In this document: one piece after another, positions 1 to 6,170 of the stretch
How positions within the stretch are numbered: the stretch's first letter is position 1
How the letters are laid out: each line of letters begins with the position of its first letter
Assembly (NCBI GenBank): GCA_021793115.1
Contig: JAJYTJ010000136.1
Coordinates: 1-10,086 of the forward strand
Reading direction: 5' to 3'
Source: Actinomycetes bacterium
GTDB taxonomy: Bacteria; Actinomycetota; Actinomycetes; Actinomycetales; Cellulomonadaceae
Length of the DNA stretch: 10,086 nt
Notes under the pieces: model-generated
Seen by the model: only the letters and a program-made list of their open reading frames with translations
Databases searched by the model: none
What the model was told of the DNA's origin: nothing
Translations under genes and position numbers: made by a program

Positions 1-92
1 CCCCGGCGCTCGAGGTGACGGGCCTGTTCAGCGTGCCCCTCGCCGAGCTCCGCGCGGCGTCCGGGGCGACGCTCCCGCACCACTTCGCCTGA
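1..92 (+). CDS. C-terminal end of an unidentified protein (partial)
   Basis: The reading frame whose codons begin at base 3 stays open to a TGA at 90-92 and gives 29 residues ending in LPHHFA. The codon pattern (G/C at third positions) fits a real gene. The tail is too short to assign a family, and I do not recognise it. It runs in the same direction as the downstream RNB gene, but the 12-mer repeat block at 98-165 separates the two and may end its transcript. Confidence 0.55.
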   Translation, partial: PALEVTGLFSVPLAELRAASGATLPHHFA

Positions 93-97
93 CCCGC

Positions 98-165
98 CGA
101 GCACGGCAGTCCTGCTCGAGCACGGCAGTTCCACCTGCCGTGCTCGGCGCGAGCTGCCGTGCTCG
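98..165. repeat. Paired direct/inverted 12-mer block, possible terminator
   Basis: CGAGCACGGCAG occurs at 98-109 and 117-128. Its exact reverse complement CTGCCGTGCTCG occurs at 135-146 and 154-165. Both same-direction pairs have a 19-bp period, so the block is symmetric. The inner pair can form a perfect 12-bp stem with a 6-base loop (129-134), and the outer pair can form a second 12-bp stem around it. It starts 5 bases after the upstream stop codon. No T-tract follows, so if it is a terminator it is of the U-less kind often proposed for actinobacteria. Other readings are an intergenic repeat family or a protein-binding array. Confidence 0.75.
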
Positions 166-180
166 CTCAGCCACGCGCAC

Positions 181-186
181 TAGGGT
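181..186 (+). promoter_or_regulatory. Putative -10 box (TAGGGT) of a leaderless RNB transcript
   Basis: TAGGGT fits the actinobacterial -10 consensus TAnnnT and ends exactly 6 bases before the GTG start at 193. Transcription would therefore begin at or next to the start codon. There is no Shine-Dalgarno sequence before the GTG. I see no convincing -35 box. Confidence 0.55.
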
Positions 187-192
187 CGCGGC

Positions 193-1719
193 GTGCCGAC
201 CACGAGGCTGAGGCTGGCGCCCGGGGTCGACGGGCAGCTCGTCGAGGGACTGGCCCGCCTGCGCACCGAGCTGGGGCTCGCCGAGGACTTCGCCGCCGCC
301 GCCCGGGCCGAGGCGGCGGCCGCTGCCGCTCACGGGCCGGCCGACGTGCCCGGCCGGGACGTGCCGCGCGTCGACGCCACGGGCATCCCGTTCGTCACCA
401 TCGACCCCGCCGCGTCCCTGGACCTGGACCAGGCGCTTCACGTCGCGTGGTCGGGCGCGGGCTGGCGGGTCTCGTACGCCATCGCGGACGTGCCCGCGTT
501 CGTCGTGCCCGGCGGTGCGCTGGACGGCGAGACGCACCGGCGCGGCACCACGTGCTACGGGCCGGACGGCACCGTGCCGCTGCACCCGCGCGTGCTGTCC
601 GAGGGCGCGGCGAGCCTGTTGCCGGGCCAGGTGCGGCCCGCTGCCCTGTGGACCGTCGACCTCGACGACGAGGCTGAGATCGTCGGCGCCCGGGTGGAGC
701 CGGCCCTGGTGCGCAGCCGGGCGAAGCTCTCGTACGAGGGCGCGCAGGCCACGCTCGACGGCGGCCCGGACCCGGCGGGCGCGCTCGCCGTGCTGCGCGC
801 GCTGCGCGAGGTGGGCCGCCGCCGCCAGGCGCGCGAGCGGGCGCGGGGCGGCGTGTCGCTCGACGTCCCCGAGCAGGAGGCGTCGCGGGCCGACGACGGC
901 ACGTGGCGCCTCGCGTTCCGGGCGCCGCTCCCGGTGGAGGGCTGGAACGCGCAGGTGTCGCTGCTCACCGGCATCGCCGCGGCGTCGCTCATGCTCGACG
1001 CGGGCGTGGGGGTGCTGCGCACCATGCCCCCGCCCGACGGGCACGACATCGCGCGCCTGCGGCGCGCGGCGGCCGCGCTCGGCGTGCCGTGGCCCACGAC
1101 GCTCGGCTACGGCGAGCTGCTCGACCGCCTCGACGCCTCGACGCCGGCGCACGCGGCGTTCCTCGAGGCCGCCATCACCCTGTTCCGGGGCGCCGGCTAC
1201 CACGCGTTCGGCGGCGCGGACGGGGCCGCCGCCCCCACGGGCGACGCCGCCCGCCACGCGGCGATCGCCGCGCCCTACGCGCACGTCACCGCGCCGCTGC
1301 GGCGGCTGGTCGACCGCTACGGCACCGAGGTCTGCCTGGCGACGTGCGCCGGCCAGCCGGTGCCCGAGTGGGTGCTGACGGCCCTGCCGTCGCTCCCGGC
1401 CACCATGGCGGACGCGAGCCGCCGCGCGCACGCCTACGAGCGCGGCGGGCTCGACCTGGTGGAGGCGGCCGTGCTGGAGGACCGGGTCGGCTCGTCGTAC
1501 CGCGGGGTGGTGGTCGAGGGGCCGCGCGGGCACGCCGCGGAGCTGCCGCCGGACCAGCGCCGCGGCGAGCTCATGGTGCGCGAGCCCGCGATCCTCGCGC
1601 AGGTGCGGCCCGGCCCGGACGGCGCCCTGCCCCTCGGCCGGGACGTGCTCGCGCGCCTCGTCGAGGCGTCGGTGGTGGACCGCTCGGTGCTCTTCGAGCT
1701 CACCGGGCCCGACGCCTAG
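193..1719 (+). CDS. RNB-domain (RNase II/R family) exoribonuclease
   Basis: This 508-residue protein is probably a cytoplasmic 3'-5' exoribonuclease that hydrolyses RNA processively with Mg2+. The RNB catalytic signature lies at residues 71-80, with Asp71, Asp77 and Asp79 in DPAASLDLDQ. Position 80 is Gln where E. coli RNase II has Asp210. The conserved core motif YAHVTAPLRRLVDRYG, around residues 358-373, matches the RNA- and phosphate-contacting region of RNB proteins. The last ~80 residues look like the short S1-like domain of RNase II-type enzymes. No N-terminal cold-shock domain is evident, so this is the compact form, shorter than E. coli RNase II (644 residues) and RNase R. The GTG at 193 is chosen because a -10-like box precedes it at leaderless distance. 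Its stop overlaps that of the convergent esterase. Confidence 0.9.
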   Translation: MPTTRLRLAPGVDGQLVEGLARLRTELGLAEDFAAAARAEAAAAAAHGPADVPGRDVPRVDATGIPFVTIDPAASLDLDQALHVAWSGAGWRVSYAIADVPAFVVPGGALDGETHRRGTTCYGPDGTVPLHPRVLSEGAASLLPGQVRPAALWTVDLDDEAEIVGARVEPALVRSRAKLSYEGAQATLDGGPDPAGALAVLRALREVGRRRQARERARGGVSLDVPEQEASRADDGTWRLAFRAPLPVEGWNAQVSLLTGIAAASLMLDAGVGVLRTMPPPDGHDIARLRRAAAALGVPWPTTLGYGELLDRLDASTPAHAAFLEAAITLFRGAGYHAFGGADGAAAPTGDAARHAAIAAPYAHVTAPLRRLVDRYGTEVCLATCAGQPVPEWVLTALPSLPATMADASRRAHAYERGGLDLVEAAVLEDRVGSSYRGVVVEGPRGHAAELPPDQRRGELMVREPAILAQVRPGPDGALPLGRDVLARLVEASVVDRSVLFELTGPDA

Positions 1720-2624
1720 CGACCGAGCAGGAAGTCCAGCACCTGCCCGGTGAAGGTGCTCGTCAGCTGCGGCGCGTGGGGGCCGCCCTGGATGCTCCAC
1801 AGCTCCACGCGGCTGCCGTCCCGGCAGCCGTCGGACCACACCTGCACGGTGGTCTCGGCACCCGCGATCGACGAGTCGTCGTCCTGCGCCGGCGCGGCGG
1901 CGGGGGTCGGGCGGCAGCCGTCGAGCGCCGCCCACGCCGCGGCGGTCGCCGGCGCCGAGGAGTCGCCGGCCCGCCCCTGGTACGGCACCGTCGTGTCGGC
2001 GGTGCCGTGGATCTGGAGCACGCTCACGGGCCGGCTGGGCCGGCACCCGGACGTGTCGGCGGGCAGCGGGCCGGCCAGGGACGCGATCGCGTCCACCTGT
2101 TCGGCGTGGTCGCACGCGAGCCGGTGGGCCATGTAGCCGCCGTTGGAGTGGCCCACCACCGCGACCCGGTCGACCGGGTGGGCCGCGCGCACGGCCCGGA
2201 TGAGGTCGCTGAGGTAGCCGGAGTCGTCGACGCGGCTCCCGTCGAAGTCGCAGCAGCTGGGCGCCGCGTTCCAGAACCGGTCGCCGCGGCTGTCGAGCGT
2301 GCCGTCCGGCAGCGCCAGGAGGAACCCGCGCGCGTCCGAGGCGGCCGTGAGCCCGAGGTAGCGGTCGAGGTCCTCCGAGGTCGACGTGTACCCGTGCAGC
2401 GCGACGACGAGGGGCAGCGGCGTGGTGCCGTCGTACCTGGCCGGCACGTGCAGCCGGAACGGCCGCTTCCCGAGCGCGACCATGCCCGTGGTGCCCGGTG
2501 CGACGGAGGCGGTCGGGAGCGGCGCCGCGCTCGGGGGCGCGGCTGCGTCGTGCGCCGGGCCGCAGCCGACGAGCGTGGCGACGGCCAGCGCCAGCCCGAG
2601 CAGCACACCGCGACGGCGAGGCAC
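1716..2624 (-). CDS. Secreted lipoprotein esterase, LpqC / PHB-depolymerase-like alpha/beta hydrolase
   Basis: The 302-residue product starts with an Arg-rich n-region, a hydrophobic stretch and a lipobox (LVGC, Cys21), so it is predicted to be a lipoprotein on the outer face of the membrane. The hydrolase parts are an oxyanion-type HGY (77-79), the nucleophile elbow GHSNG with Ser160, Asp210 in HGTADTTVPY, and His283 in GGPHAPQ. CCDFD (124-128), followed by VDD, and further Cys residues are typical of the COG3509 group (polyhydroxybutyrate depolymerase, feruloyl and acetyl xylan esterases, mycobacterial LpqC). The substrate cannot be decided. The frame is open far upstream (to 4151), but that part is antisense to other genes. 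The GTG at 2624 gives the signal peptide and has a -10-like box at leaderless spacing. It is convergent with the RNB gene and divergent from VanY. Confidence 0.87.
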   Translation of the reverse strand: MPRRRGVLLGLALAVATLVGCGPAHDAAAPPSAAPLPTASVAPGTTGMVALGKRPFRLHVPARYDGTTPLPLVVALHGYTSTSEDLDRYLGLTAASDARGFLLALPDGTLDSRGDRFWNAAPSCCDFDGSRVDDSGYLSDLIRAVRAAHPVDRVAVVGHSNGGYMAHRLACDHAEQVDAIASLAGPLPADTSGCRPSRPVSVLQIHGTADTTVPYQGRAGDSSAPATAAAWAALDGCRPTPAAAPAQDDDSSIAGAETTVQVWSDGCRDGSRVELWSIQGGPHAPQLTSTFTGQVLDFLLGR

Positions 2625-2630
2625 CGCACC

Positions 2631-2636
2631 ATCGTG
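2631..2636 (-). promoter_or_regulatory. Putative -10 box (CACGAT) of the leaderless esterase gene
   Basis: On the minus strand CACGAT has A at position 2 and T at position 6, the most conserved bases of a -10 element. It ends 6 bases before the GTG at 2624. The first base deviates from the consensus T. There is no Shine-Dalgarno sequence. It lies in the 75-bp divergent region shared with the VanY gene. Confidence 0.4.
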
Positions 2637-2687
2637 GCGCCGCGTGCCGGGCGGCACCAGGGCCCCTCCGGCGCGGGCGCGCGCCCC

Positions 2688-2693
2688 TAGCAT
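2688..2693 (+). promoter_or_regulatory. Putative -10 box (TAGCAT) of the leaderless VanY gene
   Basis: TAGCAT matches TAnnnT and ends 6 bases before the GTG at 2700. No Shine-Dalgarno sequence is present. This arrangement picks the GTG at 2700 over the out-of-frame GTG at 2696. Confidence 0.55.
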
Positions 2694-2699
2694 CGGTGG

Positions 2700-3602
2700 G
2701 TGCGCAGCGCCGCCCGCCCGTCCCGCCGCGCCGGCCGCCAGCGGCTGGCCACGGGTGCGGTCGTCGCGGCGGCGCTCGGGCTCGGGGCGCTCGTCGGCCA
2801 CGCGGTCGACGCGGACCTGCGGCTGTTCGGCGTGGCCGCGACCGGCGGTGCGACGAGCGGTGGCCCGACGGCCCCGCCATCCGGCCCGGGCGCCGCCGCG
2901 CCCGCCTCCGCGTCGCCCGGCCCGTCGCCCACGACCGCGGCCCCGCCGGCACCGAGCCCGGCGCCGAGCCCGGCGCCGAGCCCGGGGCCGACCGCCATGG
3001 GCATCGACCTCGCCGCGCGCTCGACCACCGACCCGGCGAGCCTGTGGGTGGTGGTGAACAAGCAGCACCCCCTCGACCCCGTCGACTACGCGCCCACGGG
3101 GCTGGTCTGGGTGGCCGGGGGCATGGTGCGGGGTGAGGCCGTGCCGGACCTCACGGCGATGATCGCGGCCGCGAAGGCCGACGGCGTGCGGCTGTCGTTG
3201 CGCAACGCCTACCGCTCGTACCTGGACCAGCGGGTGATCCACGCGGACGTCGTGGCCCACGCCGGCACCGCGTACGCGGACCGCTACTCCGCCCGCGCCG
3301 GCTTCTCCGAGCACCAGACGGGCCTGGCGCTCGACCTGCACAGCGCCTCGCAGCCGGGTTGCGACCTCGTGCCGTGCTTCGCGGGGACCGTCGAGGCGGC
3401 CTGGGCATCGGCCCACGCCTGGGAGTTCGGCTTCGTCGTGCGCTACACGCCCGACAACACCGCCGCCACCGGCTACGAGCCGGAGGCGTGGCACCTGCGC
3501 TACGTGGGCCGCGACCTGTCGGCGTGGCTGCACGCCACGGGCGTCCCCTCGCTCGAGCAGGCGTTCGGCATCAGCGGCGGCGCGAGCTACGCCGCGGGCT
3601 GA
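2700..3602 (+). CDS. VanY-type D-alanyl-D-alanine carboxypeptidase (M15), membrane-anchored
   Basis: The 300-residue product has a basic N-terminus, then one hydrophobic segment (about 17-36) that would serve as a signal anchor or an uncleaved signal. A Pro/Ser/Ala/Gly-rich linker (about 50-98, with [11 protein letters not shown]) spans the cell wall. The catalytic domain covers about 105-285. The zinc signature [10 protein letters not shown] (203-212) supplies His205 and Asp212. EAWH (262-265) supplies the catalytic Glu262 and the zinc ligand His265. YRSY (171-174) is the usual substrate-side motif. The family removes the terminal D-Ala from peptidoglycan stem peptides. Cys221 and Cys226 could form a surface disulfide. 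No VanRS or other glycopeptide-resistance genes lie nearby, so a wall-housekeeping role is more likely than vancomycin resistance. Confidence 0.9.
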   Translation: MRSAARPSRRAGRQRLATGAVVAAALGLGALVGHAVDADLRLFGVAATGGATSGGPTAPPSGPGAAAPASASPGPSPTTAAPPAPSPAPSPAPSPGPTAMGIDLAARSTTDPASLWVVVNKQHPLDPVDYAPTGLVWVAGGMVRGEAVPDLTAMIAAAKADGVRLSLRNAYRSYLDQRVIHADVVAHAGTAYADRYSARAGFSEHQTGLALDLHSASQPGCDLVPCFAGTVEAAWASAHAWEFGFVVRYTPDNTAATGYEPEAWHLRYVGRDLSAWLHATGVPSLEQAFGISGGASYAAG

Positions 3603-3609
3603 CGGCCGC

Positions 3610-3615
3610 GACAAT
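3610..3615 (+). promoter_or_regulatory. Putative -10 box (GACAAT) of the leaderless SCP gene
   Basis: GACAAT differs from the classic TACAAT by one base and ends 6 bases before the GTG at 3622. It lies in the 19-bp gap after the VanY stop. The SCP gene may thus have its own start as well as readthrough from VanY. No Shine-Dalgarno sequence is present. Confidence 0.45.
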
Positions 3616-3621
3616 GGGCCG

Positions 3622-3999
3622 GTGCCCCCACGCCGCCGCACGGACCCGCAGGCCGGCCGGGCCGCGCTCGCGGCCTGGCGGGCGGCGCCCGACGAGGTCT
3701 CGACCGCCGACCGGCGTGCGGCGGTGCGCTTCACGCTCGAGGAGCTGGCCGACCTCACGCCCGGCAACGCCGTCGAGGTGCGCGTGCCGCCCGACGGCGC
3801 GGTGCAGGCGGTCACCGGGCCACGGCACACGCGCGGCACGCCGCCCAACGTCGTGGAGACCGACCCCCAGACGTGGCTCTCGCTCGCCAGCGGCGCCATG
3901 ACCTGGGACGAGGCGGTCGCCGCGGGCCGTGTCCACGCGTCGGGCGAGCGCGCCGACCTCTCCGACTGGCTGCCGCTGCAGGCCGCCCGGCCGCGCTGA
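3622..3999 (+). CDS. SCP_3-like bacterial sterol carrier family protein
   Basis: The 125-residue protein consists of a short basic N-terminus and a single alpha/beta domain. I recognise the small actinobacterial sterol-carrier (SCP2-like, SCP_3) family by [22 protein letters not shown] (split here: 36-45 and 46-57), the block [16 protein letters not shown] (66-81), TWLSLASG and the C-terminal [16 protein letters not shown]2-fold proteins bind lipids in a hydrophobic pocket, but the ligand and role of the bacterial members are not established. No signal peptide or membrane segment is seen, so it is probably cytoplasmic. Orthologues are, as far as I recall, usually found next to purF. Here the membrane-protein gene and the TetR/SDR/LLM cassette lie between them. 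Confidence 0.83.
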   Translation: MPPRRRTDPQAGRAALAAWRAAPDEVSTADRRAAVRFTLEELADLTPGNAVEVRVPPDGAVQAVTGPRHTRGTPPNVVETDPQTWLSLASGAMTWDEAVAAGRVHASGERADLSDWLPLQAARPR

Positions 4000-4007
4000 G
4001 CCGCGCC

Positions 4008-4013
4008 TAGGAT
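4008..4013 (+). promoter_or_regulatory. Putative -10 box (TAGGAT) of the leaderless membrane-protein gene
   Basis: TAGGAT matches TAnnnT and ends 6 bases before the GTG at 4020. No Shine-Dalgarno sequence precedes the start. It sits in the 20-bp gap after the SCP stop. Confidence 0.5.
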
Positions 4014-4019
4014 GCCCAG

Positions 4020-4616
4020 GTGCCCGACGAGCAGCCCGACGAGCCCGTGACGCCCGCCCCCGTCCCCGAGGGCGCCCTCGAGCACGACGCGTCGCCGGCT
4101 CCCGACGAGCCCGCCGCGGGGCAGGTGCCGACGCCCGAGGCCGCTGCGCACGAGACGCCGGCCGGCGACGACGCCGGCCCGACCCAGGCGGGCGTTCCCG
4201 ACGACGCCGGCGCGGCCGGAGTGGATGCCGGCCGGGTCGCGCCCGGCCCGGACGTTCCCGACGACGCCGGCGCGGCCGGCGTGGATGCCGGCCCGGTCGC
4301 GCCCGGCCCGGACGTTCCCGACGAGGAGACGCTCGCCCGCATCGCCGCGCCGGCCCGGGTGCGGCGCGCGCCGCGGTTCGGCGCCTTCATCGGCTACGGC
4401 GCGGTGCTCGGGTTCGTCGTGGGCGTGGTGCTGGCGATCGCCCTCGACCGTGGCGACCTGGTCGCGGCGGGCGAGGGCGGGGGCGTGCTGCCGTTCCTCG
4501 GGGGTTCGAACGGCGCGCGCCTGGTGACCGGCTTCGGCCTGGCGGGTGTCGGGGCGATCGTCGGCGCCGTGCTGGCGCTGTGGGCGGACGCCCGCTCGCG
4601 CCGTGCCGCGCGCTGA
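4020..4616 (+). CDS. Two-helix membrane protein with acidic, repeat-bearing N-terminus (unknown function)
   Basis: I do not recognise this 198-residue protein. Residues 1-105 are rich in Asp, Glu, Ala, Pro and Gly, have no hydrophobic core and are likely disordered. They contain two nearly identical 20-residue units beginning VPDDAGAAGVDAG (59-78 and 79-98) and the start of a third. A basic patch (RVRRAPR, about 113-119) precedes transmembrane helix 1 (about 120-141). A Gly-rich loop follows, then helix 2 (about 168-189) and a basic tail. By the positive-inside rule the acidic N-terminus and the C-terminus should both be cytoplasmic. Base composition supports coding. The gene ends 3 bp from the convergent TetR stop. 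Membrane helices in this position between SCP and purF may be conserved in relatives, but I cannot check that. Confidence 0.75.
   Translation: MPDEQPDEPVTPAPVPEGALEHDASPAPDEPAAGQVPTPEAAAHETPAGDDAGPTQAGVPDDAGAAGVDAGRVAPGPDVPDDAGAAGVDAGPVAPGPDVPDEETLARIAAPARVRRAPRFGAFIGYGAVLGFVVGVVLAIALDRGDLVAAGEGGGVLPFLGGSNGARLVTGFGLAGVGAIVGAVLALWADARSRRAAR
4194..4325 (+). repeat. 60-bp in-frame tandem repeat (2.2 copies)
   Basis: The 60-base unit at 4194-4253 is repeated at 4254-4313 with only two differences (4220 A versus 4280 C, and 4234 G versus 4294 C). A further 11-12 bases of a third copy follow. The first change is silent; the second gives Arg versus Pro. Being exactly 20 codons long, it can expand or contract without breaking the frame. 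Confidence 0.95.
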
Positions 4617-4619
4617 GGG

Positions 4620-5219
4620 CTACGCGTCGCCGGTGCGGTAGCGCAGGCCGTCCAGCACCAGGTCGAGCAGCGTCCGCACGTGCCGCTCCCACTGCGGGCC
4701 GGCGGGCACGTTCCACACCGCGCCCATGGCGCGCCACACGTCGCCCGCGTCCACGTCGGAGCGGATCGAGCCGTCTGCCGCGCCGGCCGCGAGCAGCTCG
4801 CCGATCGCGGTGATGATGAGCTCGCGCGTCTCGGAGAAGAGCGTGCCCTCGGCACCGATCGCGGCGCGCAGGGCTTCCTTCATGCCGGCCTTCGCAGCGG
4901 CATAGCCGATGAACCGGGCGGTCCACTCGCGCAGCGCCTCGAGGCCCGACGCGCGTTCGGCGAGCAGCTGCGGCGCCCGCGCGCAGAGCGAGGCGACCTC
5001 GTGCCGGTAGGCCGCCTCGACGAGGGCGTTGCGGTCGGGGAAGTTGCGGTACAGGGTCCCCACGCCCACGCCGGCGTTGGCCGCGATCGTCTCGAGCGGC
5101 ACGTCCGCGCCGCTCTTCGCGAACGCCTCGACGGCGGCCGCGAGGAGCGCGTCGCGGTTGCGGCGTGCATCGGCACGCAGCGGGCGCTCGCACGCCGTCG
5201 TCGTCTGCTCGTCGGCCAC
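4620..5219 (-). CDS. TetR-family transcriptional repressor (SbtR-like C-terminal domain)
   Basis: The 199-residue protein has a classical TetR DNA-binding domain at about residues 15-62. The recognition helix lies in GVGVGTLYRNFPDRNAL, preceded by PLETIAANA. The C-terminal ligand domain, with the segment WTARFIGYAAAKAGMKEAL from residue 99, resembles the SbtR-type TetR group. The ligand is unknown. The GTG start at 5219 has a good Shine-Dalgarno sequence (AGGAAGG, 6 bases away on the minus strand). The gene is divergent from the SDR/LLM pair, and the 114-bp intergenic region is full of inverted TCCGGTT half-sites. It most likely represses itself and the oxidoreductases. Its stop lies 3 bp from that of the convergent membrane-protein gene. 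Confidence 0.92.
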   Translation of the reverse strand: MADEQTTTACERPLRADARRNRDALLAAAVEAFAKSGADVPLETIAANAGVGVGTLYRNFPDRNALVEAAYRHEVASLCARAPQLLAERASGLEALREWTARFIGYAAAKAGMKEALRAAIGAEGTLFSETRELIITAIGELLAAGAADGSIRSDVDAGDVWRAMGAVWNVPAGPQWERHVRTLLDLVLDGLRYRTGDA

Positions 5220-5229
5220 GGGGTCCCTT

Positions 5230-5250
5230 CCTCCGGTTGCGATCCGGAGG
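5230..5250. promoter_or_regulatory. Candidate operator palindrome 1 (TetR)
   Basis: CCTCCGG (5230-5236) and CCGGAGG (5244-5250) form a perfect 7-bp inverted repeat around a 7-base spacer. It overlaps the TetR Shine-Dalgarno region and the possible -35 of the SDR promoter. The core TCCGGTT (5232-5238) recurs in the other sites of this region. Confidence 0.5.
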
Positions 5251-5266
5251 GCGTTCCGGTTACGTT
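5237..5266 (+). promoter_or_regulatory. Candidate promoter of the SDR/LLM operon
   Basis: TTGCGA (5237-5242) and TACGTT (5261-5266) are separated by 18 bases and fit a sigma-70-type -35/-10 pair. The start point would be near 5273, giving a leader of about 60 bases before the SDR ATG. Candidate operators overlap the -35 and lie just after the start point, as expected for repression. TTGACC at 5265-5270 is another -35-like match, but no good -10 follows it at normal spacing. Confidence 0.35.
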
Positions 5267-5275
5267 GACCTCATC

Positions 5276-5295
5276 AACCGGACGTTCCTCCGGTT
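5276..5295. promoter_or_regulatory. Candidate operator palindrome 2 (TetR)
   Basis: AACCGGA (5276-5282) and TCCGGTT (5289-5295) form a perfect 7-bp inverted repeat with a 6-base spacer, 20 bp in all, a usual TetR operator size. A further TCCGGTT lies at 5255-5261, which pairs with the same AACCGGA at wider spacing. Its position between the divergent TetR and SDR genes makes it the best candidate for the repressor's main site. Confidence 0.6.
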
Positions 5296-5322
5296 ACAGC
5301 GTACCGGCCTTCGGTGCCGGGT

Positions 5323-5328
5323 GAGGAG
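5323..5328 (+). promoter_or_regulatory. Shine-Dalgarno sequence of the SDR gene
   Basis: GAGGAG lies 5 bases before the ATG at 5334 and fixes this start. It contrasts with the window's genes that lack any ribosome-binding sequence. Confidence 0.75.
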
Positions 5329-5333
5329 CGCTC

Positions 5334-6170
5334 ATGAAGACCTGGTTCATCACCGGCGCGTCGCGTGGCTTCGGCCACCAGTGGGCCGCGGCCGCGCTCG
5401 AGCGCGGCGACCGCGTCGCCGCGACCGCGCGCGACCTGTCCACGCTCGACGACCTCGTCGACACCTACGGCGACGCGGTGGTCCCGCTGCGGCTCGACGT
5501 CACCGATCGCGCGGCGGACCTCGCCGCGGTCGCCGAGGCGAACGAGCGGCTCGGCCGCCTCGACGTCGTCGTGAACAACGCCGGCTACGGCCAGTTCGGC
5601 ATGGTCGAGGAGCTGTCGGAGGCGGAGCTCCGCGCCCAGCTCGAGACGAACGTCTTCGGCGCCTTCTGGGTGACGCAGGCGGCCCTGCCCATCATGCGGG
5701 CGCAGGGCGGCGGCCACATCCTGCAGGTGTCGTCCATCGGTGGCATCTCCGCGTTCGCCAACCTCGGGGCGTACCACGCGTCCAAGTGGGCCCTCGAGGG
5801 GTTCAGCCAGGCGCTCGCGCAGGAGGTTGCCGGTTTCGGCATCCATGTCACCCTCATCGAGCCGGGCGGTTACGCGACGGACTGGGGTGGATCCTCGGCC
5901 CGGCACGCCACGCCGCTACCGCCGTACGACGAAGCGCGCGCGGCACGCGCCCGGCAACGCTCCAGCCAGAAGCCGGGCGCGGGTGACCCGGCGGCCTCGG
6001 CCTCGGCCGTGCTGGCGGTCGTCGACGCGGCCAACCCGCCACTGCGGCTGTTCCTCGGCGAGGCCCCGCTGCCGATCGCCGAGGCGGACTACGCGTCGCG
6101 GCTCGCGACGTGGCGCGAGTGGCAGCCCGTCGCCGCGGCCGCCCAGGGCACCGTGGAGGTGGCGCGATGA
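5334..6170 (+). CDS. Classical short-chain dehydrogenase/reductase (SDR)
   Basis: The 278-residue protein is a cytoplasmic NAD(P)-dependent oxidoreductase with a Rossmann fold. It carries TGASRGFG (7-14) for cofactor binding, DVT (55-57), NNAG (81-84), the catalytic Ser in VSS (132-134), and Tyr147 with Lys151 in YHASK. Arg11 next to the Gly motif and Arg33 after strand 2 suggest NADP(H) preference, which is an inference. The C-terminal extension after PGGYATDW (177-184) resembles a subgroup of SDRs usually annotated only as SDR family NAD(P)-dependent oxidoreductase. The substrate is unknown. It is controlled by the divergent TetR gene, and its stop overlaps the LLM start (ATGA), so the two are translationally coupled. 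Confidence 0.93.
   Translation: MKTWFITGASRGFGHQWAAAALERGDRVAATARDLSTLDDLVDTYGDAVVPLRLDVTDRAADLAAVAEANERLGRLDVVVNNAGYGQFGMVEELSEAELRAQLETNVFGAFWVTQAALPIMRAQGGGHILQVSSIGGISAFANLGAYHASKWALEGFSQALAQEVAGFGIHVTLIEPGGYATDWGGSSARHATPLPPYDEARAARARQRSSQKPGAGDPAASASAVLAVVDAANPPLRLFLGEAPLPIAEADYASRLATWREWQPVAAAAQGTVEVAR
6155..6160 (+). promoter_or_regulatory. Shine-Dalgarno sequence of the LLM gene
   Basis: GGAGGT lies inside the end of the SDR gene, 6 bases before the ATG at 6167. It decides for this start over the upstream ATG at 6110 in the same frame. Confidence 0.75.

Noticed and set aside
28..2952. 974-codon open frame on the minus strand
   Set aside because: It is antisense to the RNB gene and crosses the esterase in another frame. 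Its product is Arg/Ala/Gly-rich with no family motif, typical of shadow frames in GC-rich DNA.
2880..2999. Repetitive Pro/Ser codons in the VanY gene as a possible tandem repeat element
   Set aside because: These are low-complexity linker codons of a cell-wall spanning segment, common in secreted actinobacterial enzymes.
2700..3602. VanY homologue as a vancomycin-resistance gene
   Set aside because: There is no VanRS, VanHAX or VanZ gene nearby. VanY-like M15 peptidases are common housekeeping wall enzymes in actinobacteria.
2625..4151. Upstream extension of the esterase frame on the minus strand (to 811 residues)
   Set aside because: It runs antisense through the VanY, SCP and membrane-protein genes. 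The lipoprotein signal peptide starting at the GTG at 2624 shows the true start.
6110..6166. Earlier start of the LLM gene at the ATG at 6110
   Set aside because: It would overlap the SDR gene by about 60 bp and add Arg-rich residues. The ATG at 6167 has a Shine-Dalgarno sequence and gives the family-typical MKVGAHL start.
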